Under the pieces are notes generated by a model. It was not told where the DNA came from. It searched no databases and saw only the letters and a list, made by a program, of their open reading frames with translations. From positions 22,244-86,243 of the forward strand of contig CBESNA010000015.1 of NCBI GenBank assembly GCA_965530755.1: 64,000 nucleotides of DNA, written 5' to 3'. Source of the stretch: SZUA-35 sp965530755. GTDB taxonomy: Bacteria; Actinomycetota; Acidimicrobiia; Acidimicrobiales; SZUA-35. This document shows, piece after piece, positions 40,701 to 49,906 of the stretch. How positions within the stretch are numbered: position 1 is the stretch's first letter; every line of letters begins with the position of its first letter. Position numbers and translations under genes: made by a program.

Positions 40701-41910
40701 GAAGGGCCTCCAGCGCATCGAGAAGCAGGGCGGTGTCGTCGACCCGCACCGGTTCGACCCCGTTCGGTCCATCGAGCACGAAGGTGATGCCGTCGAGCGC
40801 TTTCTTGTCTCGGGCGAAGAGTTCGAGCATCTCGTTGGAGTCGAGCCCGGCAGGAACCGTGACCGACTGGCCGTAGTGCTCGACCACGCGACGATGCTCG
40901 GCCACTGCGGCACGGTCGATGCGCCCGAGGCGGTACGCGACCTCGGCTGCGTACACCAACCCGATCGCCACGGCCTCGCCATGACGAAGTTCGTAGGTGC
41001 CTGCCGATTCGAGCGCGTGGCCGAGGGTGTGTCCGTAGTTCAGGATCGCCCGACGTCCGCCTTCACGCTCGTCTTCGGTCACGACGTCAGCCTTGATGCG
41101 TACGCAGGCCGCGACCCGATCGACCAACGGAAGCGCGTCGAGGTCGCCACCACCGAGGAAGTGATATTTCGCCAGTTCGCCCAGACCACTGCGATAGTCA
41201 CGTTCGGGTAGGGATGCGAGTGTGTCGGTGTCGCAGAGCACTGCGCTCGGCTGCCAGAACGATCCGACCAGGTTCTTGCCCTCTGGGAGGTTGACGCCGC
41301 ACTTTCCACCGATCGCAGCGTCGATCTGGCCCAACAGCGTGGTGGCGACGTGGATGACCGGAATGCCGCGGTGGTAGACCGAAGCCGCAAACCCGCCGAG
41401 GTCGGTGACGACACCACCGCCGACGGCGACCACCACGTCATCCCTCGTCAATCCCCATCTGGCGAACTCTGCTGCGAGGTCGCCGACGACCTCGAGCCGC
41501 TTCGCCCGCTCGCCGTCTTCCACCGTGAACACACGATGCTCGACGCCGGGGTCGACATCGACACCGATCGCCGCCTGGGTGACGATCGCGACTCGTTTCG
41601 TGGCCGGAGGCAGGACCTCCGGCAGGCGGCGCCGCGCTCCGGGGCCGACGATCACCGGGTACGAGCGGCCACCGCCCACTTCGACGGGTTCGGTTCGGTG
41701 CAAGTGCTGGAGCGCATCAACGACGGTGTCTACGGGCCGCACTGCGATGATCTGTGCCTCGATGTCGGCATCGACGTCGACTCGTGCAGCCACGAATCGG
41801 GAATCGTCGCCCGGTCGGGTCGAACGGCCGACAGCGGCCGCGACCTCGACGGCGAACTCACGACAACGAGTGTCGTCTGCGCCGTCGATCAGGATCGGGA
41901 GGATGTCCAC
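40693..41910 (-). CDS. aroB: 3-dehydroquinate synthase with N-terminal extension
   Basis: 405 residues, about 70 more than the core. From about residue 74 all AroB elements are present: SYPVIVGPGARRRLPEVLP, VFTVEDGERAKRLEVVGDL, VVAVGGGVVTDLGGFAASVY, HVATTLLGQIDAAIGGKCGV, GKNLVGSFWQP and the zinc His in ILNYGHTLGHALESAG. Catalyses step 2 of the shikimate pathway. The extension (ILIDGADDTRCREFAVEVAA, VDVDADIEAQIIAVRPVDTV) has no recognised domain. It lies where aroK commonly precedes aroB, and no shikimate kinase gene is seen in the window. GTG start 9 nt after the prepilin peptidase stop. Confidence 0.92.
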   Translation of the reverse strand: MDILPILIDGADDTRCREFAVEVAAAVGRSTRPGDDSRFVAARVDVDADIEAQIIAVRPVDTVVDALQHLHRTEPVEVGGGRSYPVIVGPGARRRLPEVLPPATKRVAIVTQAAIGVDVDPGVEHRVFTVEDGERAKRLEVVGDLAAEFARWGLTRDDVVVAVGGGVVTDLGGFAASVYHRGIPVIHVATTLLGQIDAAIGGKCGVNLPEGKNLVGSFWQPSAVLCDTDTLASLPERDYRSGLGELAKYHFLGGGDLDALPLVDRVAACVRIKADVVTEDEREGGRRAILNYGHTLGHALESAGTYELRHGEAVAIGLVYAAEVAYRLGRIDRAAVAEHRRVVEHYGQSVTVPAGLDSNEMLELFARDKKALDGITFVLDGPNGVEPVRVDDTALLLDALEALRA

Positions 41911-41919
41911 CCGGGCACG

Positions 41920-42720
41920 CTAGCCGCCGAGCGAGGCGGGCTGAGTCAGCCCGATGGCCACGATTGTGGCAAGTGCGAGGAACGGGCCGAGCGAGACCTC
42001 ACCGGGAATCCAATCGTCTGGCTGATCGGCGAACCGTTCCGGGGGCTGATGCTTGGCCCATTGCCTGATCCCGAGACCGACGAGCCCGGCGCCGAGCATT
42101 GCTCCGATCATCGTCCACACAACCAGTCGTAGTGCGTCCACCGTGTCAACCGTCATCCAGCCGAGGAACAACCCGAGGCTCGGCACCAGCTTGACGTCGC
42201 CGAGACCAAGTCCGGGCGGGTAGGCGAGATGCATCACGAGGAAGAAGCCGCCCACGGCCGCAGCCGCGATGAAGGCCGGATTCATGCCATCCGAATAGTC
42301 GTTGGCGCCGGAGAGAACCAGTACCGCAAAGGCCCCCGCCAGCAAGGTCGGGTACGTGAGGATGTTGAGCAGCAGATGGTGCTCGATGTCGATCACCAGC
42401 ATCACCACGAGTGCGGCGAAGAATGCCACGTATGGGGCGAGTTGCCAGGTGAAACCGAAACGCCAACCGGCGAGCGCGAACGAGGTCGCTGCCGCCACGT
42501 CGACCAACGGGTACCGCCATCGTGCATGAGACGATTCCTGAGCACAGTGGCGACGCCAGGATGCGAACGGGAGGAGTGCACGCACTCCCCCCAGGTCGGA
42601 TCCACAGGTCTGGCAACGATGCGTTGCCGCAAACGCTTCTCGCTCGACGAGACGATCGACGGCGATTCCCAGGAGCGGTCCGACGAGGAGGCCGAACAAG
42701 CCGAGAGCGATCGCTGCCAC
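41920..42720 (-). CDS. A24 prepilin peptidase
   Basis: 266 residues, about eight hydrophobic segments. The two catalytic aspartates are in VIDIEHHLLLN and GLGLGDVKLVPSLG. The N-terminal cytoplasmic part has CQTCGSDL and a later Cys (RRHCAQE), a partly kept zinc/cysteine motif of bifunctional PilD enzymes, which suggests peptidase and possibly methylase. Processes type IV pilin-like proteins at the membrane. GTG start; directly downstream of the DUF4388 gene (5 nt). Confidence 0.88.
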   Translation of the reverse strand: MAAIALGLFGLLVGPLLGIAVDRLVEREAFAATHRCQTCGSDLGGVRALLPFASWRRHCAQESSHARWRYPLVDVAAATSFALAGWRFGFTWQLAPYVAFFAALVVMLVIDIEHHLLLNILTYPTLLAGAFAVLVLSGANDYSDGMNPAFIAAAAVGGFFLVMHLAYPPGLGLGDVKLVPSLGLFLGWMTVDTVDALRLVVWTMIGAMLGAGLVGLGIRQWAKHQPPERFADQPDDWIPGEVSLGPFLALATIVAIGLTQPASLGG

Positions 42721-42725
42721 GAAGG

Positions 42726-44099
42726 TCAGCCGTTGCTCTTCAGATAGCGCATGAGCAGCGAGCCACCCTTGCCGTCATCCGATCCCGCCTCGTCGGCGGG
42801 AACATCGTCAGAGGAGTCGACCGGTGCTGAGTCGGCGTCTTCCGCCGCAGCGAATGGAAGATCGCCGAAGGCTGCGTCACCGAACATCGGGACGACAGGC
42901 TCTGCGTCGCCGGTAGCGAACGGGTTGTCAGACTCGCTGTTGACCGGGAAGGCATCGGGGTCGAAGGCCGGAGGCGCAAACGACGGAATCTCCGGGGTCG
43001 GAGCGGGAGGCGGAGGCATCTCGTCCTGCGCTGCGAAGGTGTCAGGCGAAACCCGCTGCGGGGCTTCGAACATGTCGACCGAACCGATCGGGTCGAGACC
43101 GCCAAAGGCAGCGGAGGACTCGTTGTCCGGTGCCGGGAGAGCGTCGACGGACTCGGCATCGATCGGGGCCGCGAACTCGCCGGCAAGCGCAGCCTCGTCA
43201 CCGAAGTGGCTGGGCGGTTCCGGCATCGGCGGGATGTCGGCGTCGACGTCGGCCACGACTGGCGCCTCGGGCATCGGCGGAACCTCGGCATCGAGTTCGG
43301 CGAGAACGGGCACGTCGGCGAAGGACACTGGCGCCTCGGCGGCAATCGGTGCCTCAGCGGCGATTGGTGTCTCGTCAGCGACCGTTGCACCTTCTCGTTC
43401 GAACGACATCTCCTCGGGAGCGTCGGCTTCGAGATGAGGCGCATCGAACGACGAGTCATCGAACGACGAGCTGTCGAACGCCGGGGTCTCGACAGGAGTC
43501 GGGAGATCAGGTGCTGCCATCGGAGCGGATGCCGAGGGCGACGCCGAAGCGGTCATGCCCGCAGCGATCGAAACCAGCGATCGGTCGACGAGTCCCATCA
43601 CACGCTTGGAACCGTCGAACTCGCCGAGGCCGAGACGATCGGCAACGACGCCAACCGAGGTGCCCTCGCCGATGGCGACGATGGCCGCCCACTCGAACTC
43701 GTCGATCGAGACGTCCGCTGTCGGCAGGGTGTCGGCCAGCGAGAGGTGGTGGTCGAGAGACGGCACGACGGCTTCGATCCCACGCCACTCCTCGAGGCGG
43801 CTGTGCGCCTCAATGAGAACGGTCTCGAGCTCGTTCGGTTCACCGTCGACGACGGTGTCGCCGTCGAAGGAGAACGAACCCTCTTCGAAACGGAGCAACT
43901 CGAAAACGACCTCTGACAGAGCAATCGCATCGGGGTTGGCCGAGACCGACCCGTCGACGAGCAGCCCATCGGAGATCGCTACCGATCCGACGCCGCGGTC
44001 GCCGGTGACGTTCAGCACGCCTGTCTTCTTGGCGCCCGAGAGCAGCCCCAGCACTTCATCGAGTGAGAATACGTCGAGGGTTCCCTGCAACATGTTCAT
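42726..44099 (-). CDS. DUF4388-domain protein with long low-complexity tail
   Basis: 457 residues. Residues 1-120 (MLQGTLDVFSLDEVLGLLSG, KKTGVLNVTGDRGVGSVAIS, FELLRFEEGSFSFD) are a DUF4388 domain, often linked to signalling or motility. Then a Pro/Ala/Asp/Glu-rich region with internal repeats (PIAAEAPIAAEAP, VPPMPEAPVVADVDADIPPM, FDSSSFDDSSFD). The last residues GGSLLMRYLKSNG are positively charged and hydrophobic after a long acidic stretch, looking like a short docking motif. ATG at 44099 with AAAGGTGG. Probably cotranscribed with the prepilin peptidase, hence perhaps pilus-related (inference). Confidence 0.75.
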   Translation of the reverse strand: MNMLQGTLDVFSLDEVLGLLSGAKKTGVLNVTGDRGVGSVAISDGLLVDGSVSANPDAIALSEVVFELLRFEEGSFSFDGDTVVDGEPNELETVLIEAHSRLEEWRGIEAVVPSLDHHLSLADTLPTADVSIDEFEWAAIVAIGEGTSVGVVADRLGLGEFDGSKRVMGLVDRSLVSIAAGMTASASPSASAPMAAPDLPTPVETPAFDSSSFDDSSFDAPHLEADAPEEMSFEREGATVADETPIAAEAPIAAEAPVSFADVPVLAELDAEVPPMPEAPVVADVDADIPPMPEPPSHFGDEAALAGEFAAPIDAESVDALPAPDNESSAAFGGLDPIGSVDMFEAPQRVSPDTFAAQDEMPPPPAPTPEIPSFAPPAFDPDAFPVNSESDNPFATGDAEPVVPMFGDAAFGDLPFAAAEDADSAPVDSSDDVPADEAGSDDGKGGSLLMRYLKSNG

Positions 44100-44176
44100 G
44101 CCACCTTTCCAGATTCCTGATCTGGACCCATCGGACGTGCATTCGCGATCGTTAGGTGTTCAGCACAACTCGCGGC

Positions 44177-45016
44177 TCACACGCCGACAGCTGCCAGCAT
44201 CACCTCGACGGGGGCCGGAACCCCCGTCCACCACTCGAAGGCGACGGCGGCCTGATGCACCAGCATCCCCAGACCTCCAACCGAGTGAGCGCCGGCAGCG
44301 TCGGCATCGGCCATCAGGCGGGTGCGCTGCGGTTCGTAGACGATGTCGGCGACGATCTGGTCGACTCGCAGGATCGTGGGATCGAGCGGGCTCGCGTCTG
44401 GCGCCGGGCCCCCGGCCATTCCGACAGAGGTGGTGTTGACGACGATGTCGACAGCGGCCAGGTCGGTGGAAACACCCACCGACGCCACTTCGCTCAATCC
44501 GGCAGCCCGAATCGCTGGACCCTCGGTTCGATTGGTCACCGTGATGTGGGCCGCTCCGGCTCGACCGAGCGCGTCGATGATGCTCCGTGCGGCACCGCCG
44601 GCACCGATGACGCCCACCGTTGCTCCCGAGATGGACCGTCCGAGGTCAGCTTCGAGCGCTCGAACGAAACCTACGCCGTCTGTGCTGTCACCGATCAGCA
44701 CCGAACCCTCGCGCCGCACGCAGTTCACAGAGCCGAGCGCCTCAGCGGCCGGCGTCAACCGGTCGACCAGCGAGGCGACGACCTCCTTGTGCGGCATCGT
44801 GACCGAACACCCCTCGATGCCGAGAGCCACCATGGCGGCGAGGGCAGCGGGCGCACCGCCCGATGCCACAGGTGCGGCCAGGAAACGCCAGTCGAGCCCC
44901 AGTGCCGCGTATCCGGCGTTGTGGATCTGCGGAGACCTTGAGTGCCGTACCGGGTCGCCGATCACGATCGCGAGGCGTGTGGCCCCGGTGATCGGTTGCT
45001 GGTGACCGGGAATCAC
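44177..45016 (-). CDS. aroE: shikimate dehydrogenase
   Basis: 279 residues. IVIGDPVRHSRSPQIHNAGY (shikimate binding), CSVTMPHKEVVASLVD with the catalytic Lys, VGVIGAGGAARSIIDALG (NADP site) and DIVVNTTSVGMAG. Reduces 3-dehydroshikimate. The GTG at 45016 is the only canonical start before the conserved segment; it is 13 nt after the mltG stop. Neighbours mltG and ruvX precede it as in other actinobacteria. Confidence 0.93.
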   Translation of the reverse strand: MIPGHQQPITGATRLAIVIGDPVRHSRSPQIHNAGYAALGLDWRFLAAPVASGGAPAALAAMVALGIEGCSVTMPHKEVVASLVDRLTPAAEALGSVNCVRREGSVLIGDSTDGVGFVRALEADLGRSISGATVGVIGAGGAARSIIDALGRAGAAHITVTNRTEGPAIRAAGLSEVASVGVSTDLAAVDIVVNTTSVGMAGGPAPDASPLDPTILRVDQIVADIVYEPQRTRLMADADAAGAHSVGGLGMLVHQAAVAFEWWTGVPAPVEVMLAAVGV

Positions 45017-45029
45017 GGGCGCGCGTCCG

Positions 45030-46226
45030 TCAACCGCAACCGAGACCCAACTCTTCACAGATCGCCTTCGCTGCCAAGAATTCTTCTTCGGTTTCGGCGA
45101 ATGTGTGACTGCCGTCAGAATTCGTGAGCACGTAGTAGATGTACTCCGATTCTTCCGGGTTGAGGGCAGCGTCGAGCGACGCCTCGCCTGGCGCGTTGAT
45201 CGGTGTTGGCGGCAACCCCCGACGTGGCCCTCGGCACGAATAGAGACTCTCGCTCCCGGAATCGAAGGCGCCTGCGTTGATTGCGTCGTCGACGACACGG
45301 GTTGCTGCGCCGTAGAGGCACGTCGCGTCGATGCCGAGCGGAATTCCCTCGCGAAGGCGGTTGTAGATCACCGATGCAACGAGCGGCCGCTCCGACTCGA
45401 TTCGGGTCTCGGCCTCGATCAGCGAGGCAACGATGACGACTTCGTATGGCGACAGGTTGAGGAGATTCTCCGATGCCCCGTAGCCGAGCGCGCCGGTCAC
45501 CCGCGAGAATTCATCCGACATCTTCTGAAGGACCTCGAGCGCCGTTGCGTCGGCGTTGACCTCGTAGGTGTCGGGAAAGAACAGGCCCTCGTAGCTGGTT
45601 GTGCCATCCGGCCGGTAGCGAGGTGCCAGCTGCCCAGAGCGAAGCACCACCTCGAGCTGTTCGATCGTGATGCTGTCGAGCTGATCGGCAATGGTGGGGA
45701 GGATTTCGGCCATCCAGAGGCCTTCTCGAACCTGGAACCGTTCGAAGACCTGCGGTTTCGGTCCGAGGTTGAGCACGTCGATGGCTTCTTGCGCCGACGA
45801 GTTGAGCTGCATCTGGTACTCGCCTGCTTGGAAGTTCTCCTCACCCTTCCAACGGGCGTAGTAGCGGAAGAAGGTGCTGTTCGGCACGACGTCGGCCTCC
45901 TGCAGCAACTGCCCGATCGCTGCAGTCGTTGCCCCGGACGGCACGATGAACTCGACCGTCTCGCCCGGCTCGCCGGGAGGATCGAGCTGCCGATCGAACC
46001 ACCCGCGAATTCCGTTGTAGGCGGTGAAGCAGATGAAGGCGATCAGGGCAACGGCGATCAGCGCCCGGATCCCACGGAACCACGGCGAGCTGACCCGGGC
46101 GACGTTGTCGTCCTCGCGCCACTCGAGTGGAGACTCCTCTGCGGCCCGACGACTCTCTTCGGCGAGCGCGTCATGATGCAGCGTGGTTCCGACGTTGTCT
46201 TGATCGAACAAGGGCACGGCGGTCAC
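45030..46226 (-). CDS. mltG: endolytic murein transglycosylase MltG
   Basis: 398 residues. A cytoplasmic acidic N-terminus, one membrane helix (IRALIAVALIAFICFTAYNG), a LysM-like part (VEFIVPSGATTAAIGQLLQE) and the YceG catalytic domain: VIVASLIEAETRIESERPLV with the catalytic Glu, SVIYNRLREGIPLGIDATC and PTPINAPGEASLDAALNP. Cuts nascent glycan strands to end their growth. GTG 46226 overlaps the ruvX stop (GTGA). Confidence 0.93.
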   Translation of the reverse strand: MTAVPLFDQDNVGTTLHHDALAEESRRAAEESPLEWREDDNVARVSSPWFRGIRALIAVALIAFICFTAYNGIRGWFDRQLDPPGEPGETVEFIVPSGATTAAIGQLLQEADVVPNSTFFRYYARWKGEENFQAGEYQMQLNSSAQEAIDVLNLGPKPQVFERFQVREGLWMAEILPTIADQLDSITIEQLEVVLRSGQLAPRYRPDGTTSYEGLFFPDTYEVNADATALEVLQKMSDEFSRVTGALGYGASENLLNLSPYEVVIVASLIEAETRIESERPLVASVIYNRLREGIPLGIDATCLYGAATRVVDDAINAGAFDSGSESLYSCRGPRRGLPPTPINAPGEASLDAALNPEESEYIYYVLTNSDGSHTFAETEEEFLAAKAICEELGLGCG

Positions 46227-46642
46227 TGTAGAGCGTCGAGCCACCCCTGGAGGAGCACTGCTGCCGCCACCTGGTCGATGACGTCGCGTTTGGCTTGCCC
46301 CTTTGTTCCGGTGACTCGCAGCGACCGCTCCGCCTCGACCGTTGTGAACCGCTCGTCGTACTCCTCGATGGGTACCGCCAGCCGTTTGGCCAGCCCGCGA
46401 ACCTCGGATCGTACGAGATCGACCGCTCGCCCATCGGTACCGTCCAGCGACAATGGGAGACCGACGACCACGACGACGGCGCCGACCTCGTCGACGATCT
46501 CGGCTACTCGCCCGTGCTCGACCGTTCGATCACCGACCCGTTTGATGGTCTCGAACGGCGTGGCCACCATCTGGCCGGAGTCGCTCACGGCAATGCCGAT
46601 GCGACGTGCCCCGAAGTCGATCCCGACGGCTCGACCTCTCAC
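46223..46642 (-). CDS. ruvX: YqgF/RuvX RNase H-fold nuclease
   Basis: 139 residues. AVGIDFGARRIGIAVSDSGQ (first Asp), VVVVGLPLSLDGTDG, EEYDERFTTVEAER and the final Asp in RDVIDQVAAAVLLQGWLD are the RNase H-like active site. Implicated in pre-16S rRNA 5' processing. Lies between alaS and mltG, its standard place. Confidence 0.93.
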   Translation of the reverse strand: MRGRAVGIDFGARRIGIAVSDSGQMVATPFETIKRVGDRTVEHGRVAEIVDEVGAVVVVVGLPLSLDGTDGRAVDLVRSEVRGLAKRLAVPIEEYDERFTTVEAERSLRVTGTKGQAKRDVIDQVAAAVLLQGWLDALQ

Positions 46643-46656
46643 GACCGGATCACCGC

Positions 46657-49236
46657 TCAGGAGATTCCGGCCGCCTCGCGGGCGAGATCGAGCGCCGCGT
46701 CGACGCCCTCGGGATCCTTGCCTCCGGCCATGGCCAGGTCGGCGCCCTTCCCGCCCCCGCCCTTGATGGCCTTGGCGGCGTCAGCGATGAGATCACCAGC
46801 GGCCGGTCCATCCGTGATCGAGGCAGCGACCAACGCCGCTCCCCCGCCATCGGGAGCACCGCCGAGCACGACGGCGGTGATGTCGGGCTGATCACGCAAC
46901 GCGATGGCCAGATCCTTGAGATCGTCGCGACTCAGACCATCAACGCGTGCGACAACGATCCCGTCGACGGCACGAGCTGCGAGGTCTGCCGCTTGGCCCT
47001 GAGCGACATGCCGTTTGAGCTGGGAGACCTCGGAGCGGAGCTCCTTCATCTCGCCGAGACGCTTGCCGAGCCCCTCGACGAGGTCACCCTTCTGGACGTT
47101 GAGCAACTCAGCCGCCTGGTCGAGCGTCGTCTGGGCAGAACGCAGCAATTCGATCGTGGTGGACCCGGTCACCGCCTCGATCCGCCGCAGATTGGAGCCG
47201 ATGGAGCTCTCGCTCACGATCTTCACCAGCCCGATGTCGCCGAGCGCCGACACGTGGGTACCTCCGCAGAATTCGAGAGTCGGACCGGCCCGCAACACCC
47301 GAACCAGGTCGCCGTATTTGTCGCCGAAGAACGCGATGGCTCCCATTGCCTCGGCCTCGGCCTTGGTGACCTCGGGGTGATCCGTGGGCTGGTTGGCGAG
47401 GATCTCGGCGTTGGCGAGATCTTCGATCGTCCGGACCTGGTCTTCGGTGAGCGGATCGAAGTGCGAGAAGTCGAATCGCAACCGGTCGGGTCCGACGTAC
47501 GAGCCCTGCTGCTTCACATGATCGCCGAGAGCCTGCCGCAAGGCGAAGTGGAGCAGGTGGGTGGCGGTGTGGTTCCGTCGAATCGCGTTTCGACGGGGCA
47601 CATCGATGCTCGCCGTCGCTGTCTGGCCGGCGAGGACCTCTCCCCGCTCGATCTCGACGACGTGGCGGTGTACTCCTGGTACGGCGTACACGGTGTCGAT
47701 CACTGCGGCTGCGCCGGTGTCGGTCGTGATCGAACCGCAGTCGCCGACCTGACCACCGGACTCGGCATAGAACGGGGAACGGTCGAGGAACACGCTGACG
47801 GTGTCAGTTCCCTGGCCGGTGACCAGGAGCACCTTCGCCTCGACGTCGACCACATGATCGCGGCCGACGAACTCGGTGACGCCGTGATCATCGAGCATCG
47901 CCTGGACCTGTTCAAAGTCGGCGTCCTGACGCACGCCTTTCCGGCTGGCTTTGGCCCGCTCGCGTTGTTCGGCCATGTCGGCCTCGAAGCCGGCACGATC
48001 AACGCGGAAGCCGCGCTCGCTCACGACCTCCTCGGTGACCTCGTATGGGAACCCGTACGTGTCGTGCAGCAGGAACGCGACCGATCCGGGAAGCTCACCA
48101 CCCTCCGGGACCTCGCCGAGCTGGTCATCGAGGATCTTGAGACCATTGGCCAACGTGCGCCGGAACTGGGATTCTTCTCGTTCGACAACTCCCCGGACGA
48201 GCTCGTGGGTCGTCACGAGCTGGGGATAGTCGACCCCCATGATGTCGACGACCGCGTCGACCAGGGTCGGGGTGACCAGGGAGTCGACCCCGAGGAGGTA
48301 AGCGAAGCGGACGGCACGACGCATGATGCGTCTGAGCACGTATCCGCGATCCTCGTTGCTCGGGAACACCCCGTCCGAGATGAGAAAGGTCATGGTCCTG
48401 GCGTGCTCGGCCAGCACCCGGAGCGCCAGATCGCTGTCGGCATCTGCACCGATCGAGTAACCCGTGACCTCGGAGGCGACGTCGATGAGACGTGCCATCT
48501 CGTCGATCTCGAACACGGAGTCCTTGCCCTGCAGGACCGAGAGGATGCGTTCGAGTCCCGCCCCGGTGTCGATCGACGGCTTCGGCAACGGCGTCGAATT
48601 CCCGTTCTCGTCGGTCTCGAATTGCATGAACACGAGGTTCCAGATCTCGACGTAGCGGGCATCGGCCGCTGGATTGGCCGGGCCACCATCAGGTCCATAC
48701 GCCGGGCCTTTGTCCCAGAAGATCTCCGAACTCGGACCGTTTGGACCGGTGTCGGCCATCCGCCACCAGTTGTCGTCGTCGAGCCTCTGAATGCGTTCGC
48801 GTGGGATGCCGACCGTCTCGGCCCAGATCTCTTCTGCTTCGTCGTCCGACAGGTGCACGGTCACCCACAACCGCTCGGGATCGAGCCCCAGCAGGTCTGT
48901 GCAGAACTCCCAGGCATCGGGAATGGCTTGCTCCTTGAAGTAATCGCCGAAGCTGAAGTTGCCCATCATCTCGAAGAAGGTCAAATGGCGCGCGGTGCGA
49001 CCGACTTCGTCCAGATCGTTGTGCTTGCCACCGGCCCGCACGCACTTCTGGACCGAGACGGCGCGGGGGTGCGGCGGGCGCTCTTCGCCGACGAAATACG
49101 GCTTGAACGGCACCATCCCCGAGTTCACGAACAGGAGCGTCTGATCGTGCGGGATCAGACTGGCCGACGGGATCAACTGGTGATCCCGTTCGATGAAGAA
49201 ATCGGTGAAGGCTTTTCGCAACTCGTTCGCTCTCAT
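46657..49236 (-). CDS. alaS: alanyl-tRNA synthetase
   Basis: 859 residues. Class II catalytic core from MRANELRKAFTDFFIERDHQ and LLFVNSGMVPFKPYF, editing domain zinc motifs HTATHLLHFAL and CGGTHVSALGDIG, and the C-terminal C-Ala domain (GGAPDGGGAALVAAS, GGGGKGADLAMAGG). ATG at 49236 is used because the conserved N-terminus begins there; the longer frame is not family-like. Confidence 0.97.
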   Translation of the reverse strand: MRANELRKAFTDFFIERDHQLIPSASLIPHDQTLLFVNSGMVPFKPYFVGEERPPHPRAVSVQKCVRAGGKHNDLDEVGRTARHLTFFEMMGNFSFGDYFKEQAIPDAWEFCTDLLGLDPERLWVTVHLSDDEAEEIWAETVGIPRERIQRLDDDNWWRMADTGPNGPSSEIFWDKGPAYGPDGGPANPAADARYVEIWNLVFMQFETDENGNSTPLPKPSIDTGAGLERILSVLQGKDSVFEIDEMARLIDVASEVTGYSIGADADSDLALRVLAEHARTMTFLISDGVFPSNEDRGYVLRRIMRRAVRFAYLLGVDSLVTPTLVDAVVDIMGVDYPQLVTTHELVRGVVEREESQFRRTLANGLKILDDQLGEVPEGGELPGSVAFLLHDTYGFPYEVTEEVVSERGFRVDRAGFEADMAEQRERAKASRKGVRQDADFEQVQAMLDDHGVTEFVGRDHVVDVEAKVLLVTGQGTDTVSVFLDRSPFYAESGGQVGDCGSITTDTGAAAVIDTVYAVPGVHRHVVEIERGEVLAGQTATASIDVPRRNAIRRNHTATHLLHFALRQALGDHVKQQGSYVGPDRLRFDFSHFDPLTEDQVRTIEDLANAEILANQPTDHPEVTKAEAEAMGAIAFFGDKYGDLVRVLRAGPTLEFCGGTHVSALGDIGLVKIVSESSIGSNLRRIEAVTGSTTIELLRSAQTTLDQAAELLNVQKGDLVEGLGKRLGEMKELRSEVSQLKRHVAQGQAADLAARAVDGIVVARVDGLSRDDLKDLAIALRDQPDITAVVLGGAPDGGGAALVAASITDGPAAGDLIADAAKAIKGGGGKGADLAMAGGKDPEGVDAALDLAREAAGIS

Positions 49237-49249
49237 GGTGCCGCAGAGG

Positions 49250-49906
49250 CTACCGGCTCGAACTGTCCCGCTCCGATGACTTTCGCAGGCGCCGATCCCA
49301 TGGCTTCTGAGGTGGCCGGTAGGTCCGCTGGACGCGGCCGACCTCCGGTGCACGAAGGGCCGCGACGAAGCGGCGACGGCCCCTCGGTATCGGTGGCGGC
49401 GTGAGCGGGATCGGTGCATCGAGCGAGCGCTCATCGGAACGGAGGTCCAACAAGGCCTCGGTGGCCGCCGTCTCGCCGGCCGAACCGCCCCCGGCGTTGA
49501 AGTAGCGGAAGTCCCGCAAGAGATCGCGCCGATCGAGTTCGGCCTGATCGGTCACCGAATCCCTGGCCGATCGGAGTCGATCGGCGATGGCTTGCCGAGG
49601 GCGCATGGTCACGCCGGCACGGGTGACCCGGGCCGCAACGGCACCGGTACGCATCGCCGCAGAGCCGGTCCGCACCGCGACCGAACTGCCTCTGCGAGCT
49701 GCCTTGGCACTCACGGCGGCGGCGCCACCCGCCTTGATGACGTCTCCCGGGAGCGCATTGGCGGCACGCACCACGGATGCGGGAAGACGTTCTTCGAGTT
49801 TGGAAGCGGCCTCGTCGACCGAACGGCCCACGCCACGACGGGCTGCGTATTTGACGCCGGCGCCGAGCAGCATCCACCGCATCTTGCGGAGGAGGAAGGC
49901 GATCAT
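49250..49906 (-). CDS. DUF6167-like protein of unknown function
   Basis: 218 residues. The N-terminus (MIAFLLRKMRWMLLGAGVKY) is amphipathic/hydrophobic and could anchor to the membrane. The rest is Ala/Arg-rich, very basic, with no recognised domain. Its place between alaS and DUF948, with a 4-nt overlap (ATGA) to the latter, matches the small actinobacterial gene often called DUF6167; the similarity is by position and style, not by a diagnostic motif. The C-terminal third (TPPPIPRGRRRFVAALR) is not typical of the family. Confidence 0.55.
   Translation of the reverse strand: MIAFLLRKMRWMLLGAGVKYAARRGVGRSVDEAASKLEERLPASVVRAANALPGDVIKAGGAAAVSAKAARRGSSVAVRTGSAAMRTGAVAARVTRAGVTMRPRQAIADRLRSARDSVTDQAELDRRDLLRDFRYFNAGGGSAGETAATEALLDLRSDERSLDAPIPLTPPPIPRGRRRFVAALRAPEVGRVQRTYRPPQKPWDRRLRKSSERDSSSR

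Noticed and set aside
46606..49404. 932-codon open frame opposite alaS
   Set aside because: Mirror frame of alaS; long antisense frames are expected at this GC content, and no motif or ribosome-binding site supports it.
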